Shown here piece after piece: positions 8,669 through 22,398 of a stretch of 64,000 bases of DNA. The DNA is taken from the NCBI GenBank assembly GCA_964510955.1, contig CAZEDW010000005.1:89088-153087 (forward strand), read 5' to 3'. Position 1 is the first letter of the stretch, and each line of letters begins with the position of its first letter. The position numbers and the translations under genes were made by a program. A model generated the notes under the pieces. The model was not told the DNA's origin. It ran no database searches and was given only the letters and a program-made list of their open reading frames with translations. This DNA is from JAFLCM01 sp964510955 (GTDB lineage: Bacteria; Planctomycetota; Phycisphaerae; Phycisphaerales; UBA1924).

Positions 8669-9787
8669 TCACGACCACCGCACCAGCACCAGGCTCCGGT
8701 CGTCTTCCTGCGGGCCGTGCGCTCGGACCAGGTCCATCACCGCGCCGTGGATCGCCTCCAGCGGCTGCTCCCGACGCTCGCGGAGCAGGCGCTCGATCGG
8801 CTCAAGTCCGATCATCCGACCGTTGCGGTCCTTGGTCTCCGTGAAACCGTCGGTCATCATGGCCAGCAGATCGCCCGTTTCGAGCCGGACCAGCTGCGAT
8901 TCAGGGGCCTCCCCGGCGTCAACCGCCATGGGCATCGACCGGCTCTCGATGCGCTCGGCCTCGCCGCGCGCCCTCACCCGCACCACCGGCGGATGCCCGG
9001 CCACCACGCACTCCGCCTCTCCGTTGGCGTGCAGCCGCACCATCGCGCCGGTAACGAACATGCTCGTGCTGGTCAGCGCCGAGAGCACGCGGTTCACGTC
9101 GCCCGCCACCTCCGCGACCGTTCCGCCCGCCAGGAGCCGGGTCCGGATCGACCCCTTCGTCATCGCCATGACCACACCCGCCGCGACCCCGTGGCCCGAG
9201 ACGTCGGCGATCACCACGTCGACCGCCCCGTCGCTCTCGACGGCGTCGATCAGGTCGCCGCCCATCTCACTGGAAGCGACGCTCACGCCCAGAATCTCCA
9301 CCGGGCCCGACCGCACCCGAAGTGCCGGGACAAGCGTCTCGTGGATTCTCCCGGCCATGTCCAGCTCGGCTTTCGCCGCGGCGGCGGCCCGCTCGGAACG
9401 CCGCAGATACCCCACGTTCAGCCAGAACCCGATCGCGAGGCAACACACCGCGCTCACGGCAAGCACAACCCGACGAACCGGCTCAGGCTCCTGCATGCCC
9501 CAATCCAGGAATCCGATCCGATCCAGAGGTCCAAAGTACACCCACCGAGCAATAAACGGGATCACGTTTGCGGGGACCAGCAACCACAGCATGCGCTCGC
9601 GGAAGGTGGCCATCCACAGAATCGAGAGGACGGCCGAGAACACCGCGGTCGCCGCCCCGGCGCCCCAGCCGTACACCGGCTCCGAGGCGAGCCCGATCAG
9701 CAGGCCGACCGGCGCAAACATCAGGAACACACCGCAGTACAGCCGCGCAGACCTCCGCCAACGGGCGATCTTGACCGATTCGCTCAT
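8669..9787 (-). CDS. Membrane-anchored SpoIIE-type (PP2C) phosphatase
   Basis: The protein has 372 residues. Residues ~15-125 hold four or five membrane segments, followed by a short coiled linker (SERAAAAAKAELDMAGRIHE). The rest is a SpoIIE/RsbU-type PP2C domain: EMGGDL at 174-179, DVSGHG at 195-200, then VVAGHPPVV, MMTDGFTETK and EDDRSLVLV. These give the metal-binding Asp residues of active enzymes. RsbU-like phosphatases dephosphorylate anti-anti-sigma proteins. No STAS or anti-sigma kinase partner is in the window, so the target is unknown. The membrane region lacks a recognisable sensor fold. Confidence 0.9.
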   Translation of the reverse strand: MSESVKIARWRRSARLYCGVFLMFAPVGLLIGLASEPVYGWGAGAATAVFSAVLSILWMATFRERMLWLLVPANVIPFIARWVYFGPLDRIGFLDWGMQEPEPVRRVVLAVSAVCCLAIGFWLNVGYLRRSERAAAAAKAELDMAGRIHETLVPALRVRSGPVEILGVSVASSEMGGDLIDAVESDGAVDVVIADVSGHGVAAGVVMAMTKGSIRTRLLAGGTVAEVAGDVNRVLSALTSTSMFVTGAMVRLHANGEAECVVAGHPPVVRVRARGEAERIESRSMPMAVDAGEAPESQLVRLETGDLLAMMTDGFTETKDRNGRMIGLEPIERLLRERREQPLEAIHGAVMDLVRAHGPQEDDRSLVLVRWS

Positions 9788-9895
9788 TCACCGATCCTAA
9801 CAGCAGCGCGCCCCGCATCCGCAACACCGACACGCACCGCCCGCACGCCCGTCGTCGGTCCACGCGCGGCCGTGCCAGCCCCCACTCCGACCCGG

Positions 9896-9901
9896 TACAA
9901 T
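9896..9901 (+). promoter_or_regulatory. -10 box of the tRNA-Gly promoter
   Basis: TACAAT (5 of 6 to TATAAT) lies 10 bases before the tRNA 5' end, the right distance for a transcript with almost no leader. A -35 hexamer at 17-base spacing (TGCCAG) is poor. Confidence 0.45.
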
Positions 9902-9911
9902 CCCCAAGTTC

Positions 9912-9983
9912 GCGGGCGTAACTCAATGGTAGAGTGTCAGCCTTCCAAGCTGAATGTTGCCGGTTCGACTCCGGTCGCCCGCT
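9912..9983 (+). tRNA. tRNA-Gly (TCC)
   Basis: A 72-base cloverleaf. Acceptor arms GCGGGCG (9912-9918) and CGCCCGC (9976-9982) pair fully, with T as discriminator. The D arm is ACTC/GAGT, the anticodon arm TCAGC/GCTGA encloses CTTCCAA with anticodon TCC, and the T arm is GCCGG-TTCGACT-CCGGT. CCA is not encoded. Confidence 0.97.
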
Positions 9984-10020
9984 TTGACCGCCCACTGATG
10001 CAAGCGTCCACCGTCTCTCC

Positions 10021-10058
10021 CGGGTTGGTGGGTAGGGGTAGGGGTAGGACCGGGGAGG
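10021..10058 (+). repeat. G-rich short tandem repeat (GGGGTA units), quadruplex-like
   Basis: Just downstream of tRNA-Gly, hexamer GGGGTA-type units repeat three times, preceded and followed by further G runs. At least four runs of three or more G occur with loops of 2-5 bases, which fits an intramolecular G-quadruplex on the + strand. It ends about 20 bases before the 3' end of moaA, which is on the opposite strand. Confidence 0.6.
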
Positions 10059-10079
10059 CGGCACGATCGTCAGAGGTTG

Positions 10080-11090
10080 CTAGCCGCCTATGGCGGACAT
10101 TGGGCGGGCCGGCTGCGTGAAGCCCGGGGCTGTCACGCCGTGCCCGGGCTGCTTGGTCCAGGTGGCGTCGATCAAGAAATCCGCGATGGCCCGGTCGCCG
10201 CGGTCGCCACACGCAACCGGCTCCCCGCGCAAGACCGGGCGGATATCCCATTCAGTCGTCGAGAACAGACACGGGCGGACCATGCCGTCGGCGGTGAGGC
10301 GGAGGCGGCTGCACGCGCCGCAGAACGGGCTGCTCAGCGGGGCGATGAAACCGATGCGTGCCGGGGCATCGGGTGGCAGATCGGCGAAGCGGTACACGCT
10401 CGCCGTGCTCGCCGGGTCGTCGCTCTCAACTGCGATCAGGCGGAACCGACGCTCGACCGCGGCCCGGGTCTCCGCCGCGCTCACCCACTTGCCCGCGTCC
10501 CATCCGTGGGCCGAATCCAGCGGCATGTACTCGATGAACCGAACCTCGACGCCCAGGTCGCGCGCGACCGACGCCAGGTCCGCGGCCTCGTCATCGTTCA
10601 CGCCGCGGAGCAGCACGGCGTTGAGCTTCACGGGCGCCAGTCCCTCCGAGATGCACGCCGCGGCCCCGGCCAGGACATCATCGACGGTGGCCCCCGAGCG
10701 TGTGATCGCCGCGAATCGATCAGGGCGCAGCGAGTCGATGCTGATCGTGACGCGCGACAGTCCCGCGGCCTTCCACTCCCGCAGCGAGTTCCGACGGATA
10801 CGTGAGGCGTTGGTGATCATCGCGATCTCTACGCCTGTCGCGCCGCGGATGCCGGCGATGATGCGCGTGAGCTCGGGGTGAAGCGTCGGCTCGCCGCCGG
10901 TGATCCGGACCTTCCGAACGCCGAGCGACTCGGCGACGCGGGCGATCCTCACGAACTCGGCGGGCACCAGCAGGTCCTCGTGAGCCGCGAACCGCACGTC
11001 GGGCTCCATGCAGTACACGCACCGGAAGTTGCAGCGGTCGGTGATGCTGATCCGCAGGTCGCGGATCGTCCGCCCGTATGAATCAATCAT
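10080..11090 (-). CDS. moaA: GTP 3',8-cyclase MoaA
   Basis: From ATG 11090 the product is 336 residues, the usual MoaA length. The N-terminus IDSYGRTIRDLRISITDRC leads into the radical-SAM cluster motif CNFRCVYC. The second, C-terminal 4Fe-4S site is FCGACSRLRLTADGMVRPCL, and the chain ends in the functional Gly-Gly tail. The enzyme makes the first molybdopterin precursor from GTP with MoaC. The frame stays open to 11312, but that Arg/Pro-rich extension is unlike MoaA and is rejected. There is no good SD, so the start rests on homology. No other moa gene is nearby. Confidence 0.95.
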   Translation of the reverse strand: MIDSYGRTIRDLRISITDRCNFRCVYCMEPDVRFAAHEDLLVPAEFVRIARVAESLGVRKVRITGGEPTLHPELTRIIAGIRGATGVEIAMITNASRIRRNSLREWKAAGLSRVTISIDSLRPDRFAAITRSGATVDDVLAGAAACISEGLAPVKLNAVLLRGVNDDEAADLASVARDLGVEVRFIEYMPLDSAHGWDAGKWVSAAETRAAVERRFRLIAVESDDPASTASVYRFADLPPDAPARIGFIAPLSSPFCGACSRLRLTADGMVRPCLFSTTEWDIRPVLRGEPVACGDRGDRAIADFLIDATWTKQPGHGVTAPGFTQPARPMSAIGG

Positions 11091-11236
11091 CCGCCCCGCG
11101 GAGCGCACGCGGGCGGGCGCCGGGGGTGGCGGTGTCCCGGGCCGGCCGAGCGCCGGCGCCGACGCCTGCGGCAGCGGCACACGCCGTGGTTCCTGCGCGC
11201 CGGGAAGCGAACTCGTGGAGTTGGCGAGCACTACGG

Positions 11237-11701
11237 TCACCGCGGTTCTCCGAGTTGACCGACCGCTGCGCCGTGCATCGAGCCGCTCACACTGCACAAT
11301 GCCCGTCGGCACCCCGCCCCGCTGACGCCCGAACCCCTTGCGCCCGAGCGCTCCGCCGGCTGACGCAACCCGACATCACCAACGCCGACCGTCGTCGCAC
11401 CCCAAGATCCGAACGCGAGAGACATGCCCTCGACAACAGCCTGCCCCCGGCGGCGGAACACCTCATCGCGTCCGTCGAACGGCTCTGCCGACGCCCCAAG
11501 ACACGACAAATCGATCATTTGGAGCGGCCCCGCGTCGAATCCGCCGGCAACGGGCGAACCGTCGCTTGCGTCGCACGCGAAGACCCGCACCCGCTCGGGC
11601 GGCCGTCGATGGTCCTCGGGCTGCCGCCACGATCCGATGGGCGCAGCGATGACCTCCTGCCCCGGCGTCTGCTGATCTGGCTCGGCGAAGAAGTGGCTCA
11701 T
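11237..11701 (-). CDS. Possible small hypothetical gene
   Basis: This 154-residue frame lies just downstream of the kinase gene on the same strand, starting at ATG 11701 (GTG 11719 is an alternative). I do not recognise the product. The first two thirds look protein-like (SHFFAEPDQQTPGQEVIAA, DGSPVAGGFDAGPLQMIDLS); the last third drifts into Gly/Arg/Ser-rich sequence typical of non-coding GC-rich DNA. No SD is visible. It may be a real short gene, a decayed one, or chance. The rest of the ~675-base stretch 11091-11766 shows nothing else I can name. Confidence 0.35.
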   Translation of the reverse strand: MSHFFAEPDQQTPGQEVIAAPIGSWRQPEDHRRPPERVRVFACDASDGSPVAGGFDAGPLQMIDLSCLGASAEPFDGRDEVFRRRGQAVVEGMSLAFGSWGATTVGVGDVGLRQPAERSGARGSGVSGAGCRRALCSVSGSMHGAAVGQLGEPR

Positions 11702-11766
11702 GGCGTGACCGGGATGCACCTGGCGCTACGCCGCATCGTACAGCGTCAGACGACGTCGGGGAGCGT

Positions 11767-16992
<5,226 letters not shown>

Positions 16993-17156
16993 GGCTCTCG
17001 AAGAGAGAGCATATCCGAAGCCTGCGGCGCGCCGACGGCAAAATGTTGTTGACACCCGCCCGATCAAGCAGCGGGCTGGATCATAAGAGACACAGCCCCC
17101 GGGTTGCGGCGCGCCATCTGGCAAAATTTCTTTCGAGTCCCCGAAACACGGGCCTT

Positions 17157-17414
17157 TCACGCCCCGTGACGCGGCGCCGAGGCCAGGATCGCCTTCACCA
17201 GGTCTTCGGGCGGCGCCGGCAGCGCGGCCGCCGGATCGGCCTTCATCGCTTCTCTGGCCATCTCCACCGTCTTGCGGTATTGATCAAGGTACACACGGCA
17301 CGAACGGCACAGGGCCAGGTGGGCCTCGAACTTCAGCCGCTGCGCCAACGGCAGCTCACCGTCGAGGTACGCCATCAGAAACTCGTTGATCAGCTCATCG
17401 CACCGCATGATCAC
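17157..17414 (-). CDS. Zinc-finger (zf-HC2) anti-sigma factor, soluble
   Basis: This 85-residue protein has the anti-sigma zinc motif with His and two Cys in HLALCRSC, preceded by the typical helix (CDELINEFLMAYLDGELP). It has no transmembrane helix, unlike most ECF anti-sigmas. It would bind the ECF factor encoded just upstream and keep it inactive. The start ATG overlaps the sigma stop as ATGA, implying coupled translation and matched amounts. The gene ends where the kinase frame begins, so kinase signalling could act on this anti-sigma; that link is inference from position. Confidence 0.9.
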   Translation of the reverse strand: MIMRCDELINEFLMAYLDGELPLAQRLKFEAHLALCRSCRVYLDQYRKTVEMAREAMKADPAAALPAPPEDLVKAILASAPRHGA

Positions 17415-18046
17415 AACGATCCTCCGCTCATGTAGGGCTCAAGAAGGGTGCGCAGCGCCTGGCGGGCGCGGTGCAGGCGGGTCTTCACGGCGTTCACCGA
17501 TTCGCCGAGCATCTCGGCGGCCTCCTCGGTGTCGACCTGTTCGATGTCACGGAGCACCAGCACGGTGCGGTACGCGTCAGGGAGTTCATTGATTTTCTTG
17601 TGGATCAGTTCTCGGACATCGGCCCGGTGCGCATCGCCCGCGGCGCCGTGCTTCCACGCCTCGCTCGGGGTCGCCTGGTGACCGTCATCGATGAACCTGG
17701 GCAGGAACTCCTCGATCTGACGCTCACCGCGGCGCTTGATCTTGCGCAGCCTCATCAGGCAGGCGTTGACCACGATCCGGTGCATCCACGTGGAAAGCCG
17801 CGAGCGACCGTCGAACGTCTTGATGGCGCTGAACGCGGAAATAAACGCGTCCTGCAACGCGTCGGCCGCGTCCTCCTCCGAGTGCATCATCCGCCGGGCC
17901 ACGGCCAGCAGCCGCGGCGAGAGCTCGCGCACGAACCGCTCATACGCCGCCGGGTCGGAACGCCGCAGCCCGTCGACCAGCTCGTTCTCGGCAAGGTCGG
18001 TGACCATCGGAGCAGGGTCGGCGGGCGTGGAAGCCATCACGCGCAT
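17411..18046 (-). CDS. ECF-type RNA polymerase sigma factor
   Basis: At 211 residues this is an ECF sigma-70 factor. Region 2 is YERFVRELSPRLLAVARRM...EEDAADALQDAFI with the DNA-melting segment RSRLSTWMHRIVVNACL. Region 4 is LPDAYRTVLVLRDIEQVDTE with the helix-turn-helix NAVKTRLHRARQALR. The first 25 residues are weakly conserved, so ATG 18037 is an alternative start. It is likely autoregulated with the overlapping anti-sigma gene and the WD40 kinase. I could not identify its target promoters in the window. Confidence 0.95.
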   Translation of the reverse strand: MRVMASTPADPAPMVTDLAENELVDGLRRSDPAAYERFVRELSPRLLAVARRMMHSEEDAADALQDAFISAFSAIKTFDGRSRLSTWMHRIVVNACLMRLRKIKRRGERQIEEFLPRFIDDGHQATPSEAWKHGAAGDAHRADVRELIHKKINELPDAYRTVLVLRDIEQVDTEEAAEMLGESVNAVKTRLHRARQALRTLLEPYMSGGSL

Positions 18047-18157
18047 ACTAGGTGATTGGATGACCCGACGGGTTCGGCAGTTACACGCCGCGGGGCCGTC
18101 ACAGACCGACCGCGCGGCCAGTCAGACCTCTGTCGGATGCCGCCACCGGCGACCGGG

Positions 18158-19534
18158 TTACTCCGCCGCGGCGCCGGCGAAGCTCACCGGGCTGCGGTAC
18201 CCCTCGGCGTCGTAGGCTCGCACGCCGAAAAACACGTTGTCCTTGCTGATGTCCAGACGAGCCTCGGTGGCGTTGCCCATGTCCTTGACGTGCTCCCAGA
18301 ACGGGCTGGTGGTGTCACGCCACACCACCTCGTAGCCCGCGGTGTCGGGCTCCGGGCACTTCTCCCAGCGGAGGGTGGTGCCGGTCTCGAGCTTGGCGGT
18401 GATGATCCGGACGTTGGCGGGCTCGCGCGGCGCGTTGGCAAGGTGGATAAGGGCCGCGGCGTTCAGCCTGGCCACGTTGGCGAGGTACTCGGCGTCGACG
18501 AACTCCGGGCGGTCGCCGTGCTTCACGCCGTTCTCCTCACGAACATTCTGATGCTGGCGGTTGTAGTCCTCGCCCATGCAGGTGAAGCGGACGGCGGGCC
18601 AGCCCTGGTCCGCGAAGGCGCCGTGGTCGCCGCCGCGAAGGAACCGATCAGGGCGGAAGATCAGCACCGGCTGAACTTTGGTCTGCTCGAGCATTGCCAC
18701 GTCGCGGATGTAGCGCGCGAGCTGCCGGCTGGGGCTGTCGTTCTCGGCGGCCAGCTTCCGCACCTCGGCGAGCTGCATCGTCCGCAGGTTCGCCGGCAGC
18801 CCCTCGCTGAACAGCCGGATGACCGTGTTGAACGGCCCGGGCTTGCCGTCCACGCTCGGCGACGGGTCGCCCACGATGTCGTTGTTCAGGACGGCCCGGA
18901 TGTCCTCGCCGTCCTTGGCGGCCTGCGCGGCGCGGTACTTGGCGCCCAGCAGCCCCTGTTCCTCGCCGGCGGTCGCGACGAACATGATGGTGGCGTCGAG
19001 CTTGATGGGCGCCAGGACCCGCGCGATCTCGAGCATCGCGGCGACGCCGGAGCCGTCGTCGTTGGCACCGGGGGCGTCGCTGACGGCGTCCATCTTGTCG
19101 GTGGGGATCGTGTCGTAGTGGGCCGTGATGTAATAGATGCGCCCCGCCGCCTCGGGCATCGTGCCCGGGAGCTTGGCCCAGACGTTGACGATGACCCCAC
19201 CGTTGGGCATCCGCTCCACCGGGGCCTGCTCAAAGCTCTCGTTCCCCACGCGGAGCAGCGGCCGCCCCGGGATCGAGCGGCTGCAGTCTTCGAGCGCCGT
19301 CTGGAGCCACCGGCGTGCGGCGCCGATGCCGTGGTCGAACTTCTCGGTTTCAGAAAGCGTGTGGCGCGTGCCGAACGAGCAGAGCTTGTCGATGTGCTTG
19401 CGGATGATGTCGGGGCGGATCCCGGCGATGGTCTGGGCCGGCAGCACCGGGTGCGCCGACACGGGCTCGGCGGCGCCGACCGTCCCGGCGAGCAGGCAGG
19501 TGTAAGTCGCCGCTGTCATGGTTCGAGAGCGCAT
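18158..19534 (-). CDS. Secreted M28-family zinc aminopeptidase
   Basis: From ATG 19534 this is a 458-residue protein with a signal peptide of about 27 residues ending in VSA. The M28 fold shows the di-zinc motifs ITAHYDTIP, GANDDGSG, AGEEQGLLG and NND, and a late DHGAFADQG supplying the last ligand. The last ~90 residues (ITAKLETGTTLRWEKC...GYEVVWR...FFGVRAYDAEGYRSP) look like a fibronectin type III module. It should remove N-terminal residues from peptides outside the cytoplasm. The frame extends to 19849, but that part lacks protein character. ATG 19519 is another possible start. Confidence 0.92.
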   Translation of the reverse strand: MRSRTMTAATYTCLLAGTVGAAEPVSAHPVLPAQTIAGIRPDIIRKHIDKLCSFGTRHTLSETEKFDHGIGAARRWLQTALEDCSRSIPGRPLLRVGNESFEQAPVERMPNGGVIVNVWAKLPGTMPEAAGRIYYITAHYDTIPTDKMDAVSDAPGANDDGSGVAAMLEIARVLAPIKLDATIMFVATAGEEQGLLGAKYRAAQAAKDGEDIRAVLNNDIVGDPSPSVDGKPGPFNTVIRLFSEGLPANLRTMQLAEVRKLAAENDSPSRQLARYIRDVAMLEQTKVQPVLIFRPDRFLRGGDHGAFADQGWPAVRFTCMGEDYNRQHQNVREENGVKHGDRPEFVDAEYLANVARLNAAALIHLANAPREPANVRIITAKLETGTTLRWEKCPEPDTAGYEVVWRDTTSPFWEHVKDMGNATEARLDISKDNVFFGVRAYDAEGYRSPVSFAGAAAE

Positions 19535-19955
19535 GGCGGCACTATATCTTTGATACCACGCCCGCCGCGGCCGCCATTCGGGCTGGGTTGGGGTCGTGAA
19601 ATCTCTCTGATTGGTCCGAGATTTTCCGAAATTCCGTCGTTCCCACTCGCACGTCCCGGAAATCTGGTGTATCCTGCTGATGCACGCTGGAAGGGAGCTG
19701 CACGTCATCGTTGAGCGGAGGGCCGCCCCGGCGCGGTGCTCAAACACTTTGGTCTGACTCCCGGCCTGGAAGGGACCGGTATGGCTTGCGCGTGTGGCAG
19801 CTCGCGCGGCATGTTGTTGTTCGTGGATTTGGTCCTCGCGGGCCGACACCTGTGTATTGACCCGCGGGACAACGGATCGGCGCGCCGTCGCTCTGCACTG
19901 GCGACGTCGCGCCCGTACACCGGGCCGTTCGGTCCCTATGAAGAGGAGAGTTGTT
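19535..19955 (+). other. Long divergent intergenic region, nothing firmly recognised
   Basis: These 421 bases separate the divergent M28 and CHRD genes and should hold both promoters. A more AT-rich patch at about 19600-19680 contains a loose inverted repeat (AGATTTTCC and GGAAATCT). I find no convincing -35/-10 pair and no RNA gene. Confidence 0.5.
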
Positions 19956-20534
19956 ATGTCAACCGTGTCCCGTCTCGCCCTCGCAGCGGCGGCCGCCGCC
20001 GTCGCAACGTTGGCAGCGCCGGCCTCCGCCGCCGTGTTCGTTTACACCGGCGTGTTCAGCGGCTCGGCCGAGAGCCCGCCCAATGCCTCCCCGGGCACCG
20101 GCACCTTCACGGTGACCATGGACACCACGCTCAACACCATGCGCGTCCAGGCCAGCTTCAGCGGCCTGCTCGGCAACACCACCGCCGCCCACATCCACGC
20201 CGCCACCGCGAACCCGTTCGCGGGCACCGCGGGCGTCGCCACCCAGACGCCGTCGTTCAGCGGTTTCCCGCTCGGCGTCACCGCCGGGGTCATGGACACG
20301 ACGTTCGACATGACGCTCGCCAGCAGCTACAACGCCGCATTCGTCACGGCGAACGGCGGCACCGCGGCGAGCGCCTTCGCCGCGCTCAAGGCCGCCGCTG
20401 ACGCCGGCAAGGCCTATTTCAACATCCACACCACGGTCGTCGGTGGCGGCGAAGTCCGCGGCTTCCTGCCGACCCCCGGCGCGGTCTCCCTCGCCGGCAT
20501 CGGCCTGCTCGCCGGCATGCGTCGTCGCCGCTGA
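19956..20534 (+). CDS. Secreted CHRD-domain protein with PEP-CTERM-like tail
   Basis: The 192-residue protein starts at ATG 19956, chosen because AGAGGAGAG lies 5 bases upstream. A signal peptide (1-~25, Ala-rich) leads to a CHRD domain: GVFSGSAESPP, GTGTFTVTMD, AAHIHAATA and AYFNIHTTVVGGGEVRGFL match the repeat first described in chordin. The C-terminus (TPGAVSLAGIGLLAGMRRRR) is a Pro-Gly, hydrophobic stretch and Arg cluster like the short sorting tails seen in planctomycete secreted proteins. This implies membrane retention or sorting. The biological role is unknown. Confidence 0.85.
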   Translation: MSTVSRLALAAAAAAVATLAAPASAAVFVYTGVFSGSAESPPNASPGTGTFTVTMDTTLNTMRVQASFSGLLGNTTAAHIHAATANPFAGTAGVATQTPSFSGFPLGVTAGVMDTTFDMTLASSYNAAFVTANGGTAASAFAALKAAADAGKAYFNIHTTVVGGGEVRGFLPTPGAVSLAGIGLLAGMRRRR

Positions 20535-20599
20535 GCCGAACCTCCGGGCATCCGACCGCTTCTGGGCGAACGGTGCGGATGCACGGGACGTGAAACCTC

Positions 20600-20633
20600 G
20601 CTGGCGCGGCCCTCACCGGCCGCGCCAGCTTTG
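20600..20633 (+). terminator. Strong stem-loop after the CHRD gene
   Basis: A perfect 12-bp stem (GCTGGCGCGGCC / GGCCGCGCCAGC) with a 6-base loop is followed by only a short T tract (TTTG). It lies 66 bases past the CHRD stop and is plausible as a weak intrinsic terminator or mRNA-end stabiliser. Confidence 0.6.
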
Positions 20634-20716
20634 TCGGCGAAACCGGGCCCCGAGCGCGCCGCAGAGGCCCGCTCAGCCCCCCAAGGGCACCCGCTGGAGA
20701 AGTGGAGACCAACTCG

Positions 20717-21412
20717 ATGCGAACTCTGTGCTTGAGCGTTGTCACGGCGGCCGCCATCTGCTCGCTGTCAGCGCCCGCGTTCGGGCGCGGCGGGACACAC
20801 CCCGAGGTGCAGGTGGCGCAGGACGCCGCGGGCCGGATCGTCGCCGGTCTGCCCTTCGAGATGCCCGTCGAGTTGCCCGACAGCATTTTCCCCGGCTTTC
20901 CGGGCTGGGCCGATTCGGTCCCCGGGTTCGCAAGCGTGTTCGTCGCCGACCCCGACAACGGCGTGTTTCTCCCCAACCCCGACTCTCAGCTCGAGTTCCT
21001 CGTCACCGACATCGACACCGGCCTGGGCCTGCTCAACGACCACGGCTCGGCGTTCATGTCCGTCGGCGAGACGTTTTTCCTGGGCCAGCCCGACTTCGAC
21101 ACCCACCCCCTCTGGAACATCCCCGCGGCGACGCACGGGCAGGTCTTCTCGATCACCATCGTCCTCCGCGACCGCGCCCACCTGATGAGCGACAGTGAGC
21201 CGATCACCCTCACGCTCACCCCGGCGCCGTGCGCCGGCGACTTCAACAACGACGGTGCGATCAACACCAGCGACCTGGTTGAACTGCTCGTTCACTTCGG
21301 GCAGTCAATCGAGCACGGCGAGCCGGGGCACGAAACGGACATGAACCACGACGGCGTGGTGAATACCGCCGACCTAACCCAGTTCCTCGCGCGGTTCGGG
21401 CTCGTCTGCTGA
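20717..21412 (+). CDS. Secreted protein with C-terminal dockerin
   Basis: The protein has 231 residues: a signal peptide (~1-23, ending near AFG), a central ~150-residue domain (HPEVQVAQDAAGR...FVADPDNGVFLPNPDSQ) that may belong to the All3515-like family of exported proteins, and a dockerin-like module at ~175-231. The module has two calcium loops, DFNNDGAINTSDLVELL and DMNHDGVVNTADLTQFL, and is bracketed by Cys in PCAGD and LVC. ATG 20717 has a GGAGA about 9 bases upstream. No cohesin is in the window, so the binding partner is unknown. The All3515 resemblance is tentative. Confidence 0.8.
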   Translation: MRTLCLSVVTAAAICSLSAPAFGRGGTHPEVQVAQDAAGRIVAGLPFEMPVELPDSIFPGFPGWADSVPGFASVFVADPDNGVFLPNPDSQLEFLVTDIDTGLGLLNDHGSAFMSVGETFFLGQPDFDTHPLWNIPAATHGQVFSITIVLRDRAHLMSDSEPITLTLTPAPCAGDFNNDGAINTSDLVELLVHFGQSIEHGEPGHETDMNHDGVVNTADLTQFLARFGLVC

Positions 21413-21441
21413 TCGCCGCTTGTCGAGCCCGGGCTCGGCCT

Positions 21442-22248
21442 TCAGGGAGTGGCGCCGCCGGCGGGCGTCAGCGTCTGGACGCTCAGGCTGGTATTCATCC
21501 TGGCGCAGGGGCCGATGAACATCGGGTCCTTTTCGCCGGTCTCAAGGTCCTTGGCCACCTGAGCCTCGGCCGCGTAGCTGCCCACCAGCTTCCACAGCTT
21601 CTGGTCCGCCTTGTCGCTGACCGCCTTGAATAACGCGGGGTTCAGGTTCTGGGTTACTTCAAGATCGGAATACGCCTTGTGGCCGACAGGGTCCACCACC
21701 CGGAACTTGATCGCGCCGCCGCCCTTGAGCGCATCGGGCGTGCGCTCGATGACCTCGATGATCCAATCCACACGCCCGCGGAACTTCCGCTCGCCGCGGA
21801 CCCACTTCCCGACTTCCTGGAGCGCCTTGTCCTTCTCCAACTGGGTCGACCGCGGGAGCTCGCCGAGCTTGTCACGGTACTCCTTCTGAAACGTCTGGAG
21901 CGCGGCCTCGGGGGCGCCGAGGGGCTCCGCGGGTACCGCGGCGAACTCGGGGTTCTTTTCGCCCGGCTTGCCCGTTCCGCCGGCGGATTTCCCGCCTCCG
22001 GAACCGCCCGTTGAACCGGCCTTGAGCGCCGCGTTCTCCTGCTCCAGCTCGGCCAACCGCTTCTTCAGCCGGACCACTTCCGCCTGCAACCGCACGATCT
22101 CCTCGATCAGCTTGTCCTTCTGCGCCGCATCGCCGGCGGCCGGAGGGGCGCTCTGGGCCAGCGCGGGGCTGCTCACAGGCGTGACACCGCTGAGCAGGAC
22201 GCCCAGCAGCAGCGTGCTCAGGAGTTGGACTGGGTGCCGGTTGGTCAC
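21442..22248 (-). CDS. Secreted coiled-coil protein, unknown function
   Basis: I do not recognise this 268-residue protein. It has a signal peptide (~1-31, ending SPALA), a leucine/glutamate heptad coiled coil (~43-78, DKLIEEIVRLQAEVVRLKKR), a Gly/Ser linker, then a globular C-terminal domain (APEAALQTFQKEYRDKLGEL...VDWIIEVIERTPDAL). The pattern suggests an oligomeric envelope protein. It is divergent from the DUF58 gene, with 150 bases between the starts, and convergent with the dockerin gene before it. Confidence 0.75.
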   Translation of the reverse strand: MTNRHPVQLLSTLLLGVLLSGVTPVSSPALAQSAPPAAGDAAQKDKLIEEIVRLQAEVVRLKKRLAELEQENAALKAGSTGGSGGGKSAGGTGKPGEKNPEFAAVPAEPLGAPEAALQTFQKEYRDKLGELPRSTQLEKDKALQEVGKWVRGERKFRGRVDWIIEVIERTPDALKGGGAIKFRVVDPVGHKAYSDLEVTQNLNPALFKAVSDKADQKLWKLVGSYAAEAQVAKDLETGEKDPMFIGPCARMNTSLSVQTLTPAGGATP

Positions 22249-22398
22249 GGGCTGGTCTCCATGGGTGGGCGGCCGAACGCGGAGTAGCTGAGGCCTTGAC
22301 GCAATTGTACGGGCGTGAGGCCGGCGGGTTTCTGGGCGGATTCCGGGGTACTTACGGTGGGTTTCCGGTCGCGGGTGAGGACGCTACCGTGCAGCCGG

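Noticed and set aside
11091..11312. N-terminal extension of MoaA
   Set aside because: It would make the protein 74 residues too long with a Pro/Arg-rich start unlike MoaA.
19535..19849. N-terminal extension of the M28 peptidase frame
   Set aside because: The signal peptide starts at 19534 or 19519, and the extension lacks protein character.
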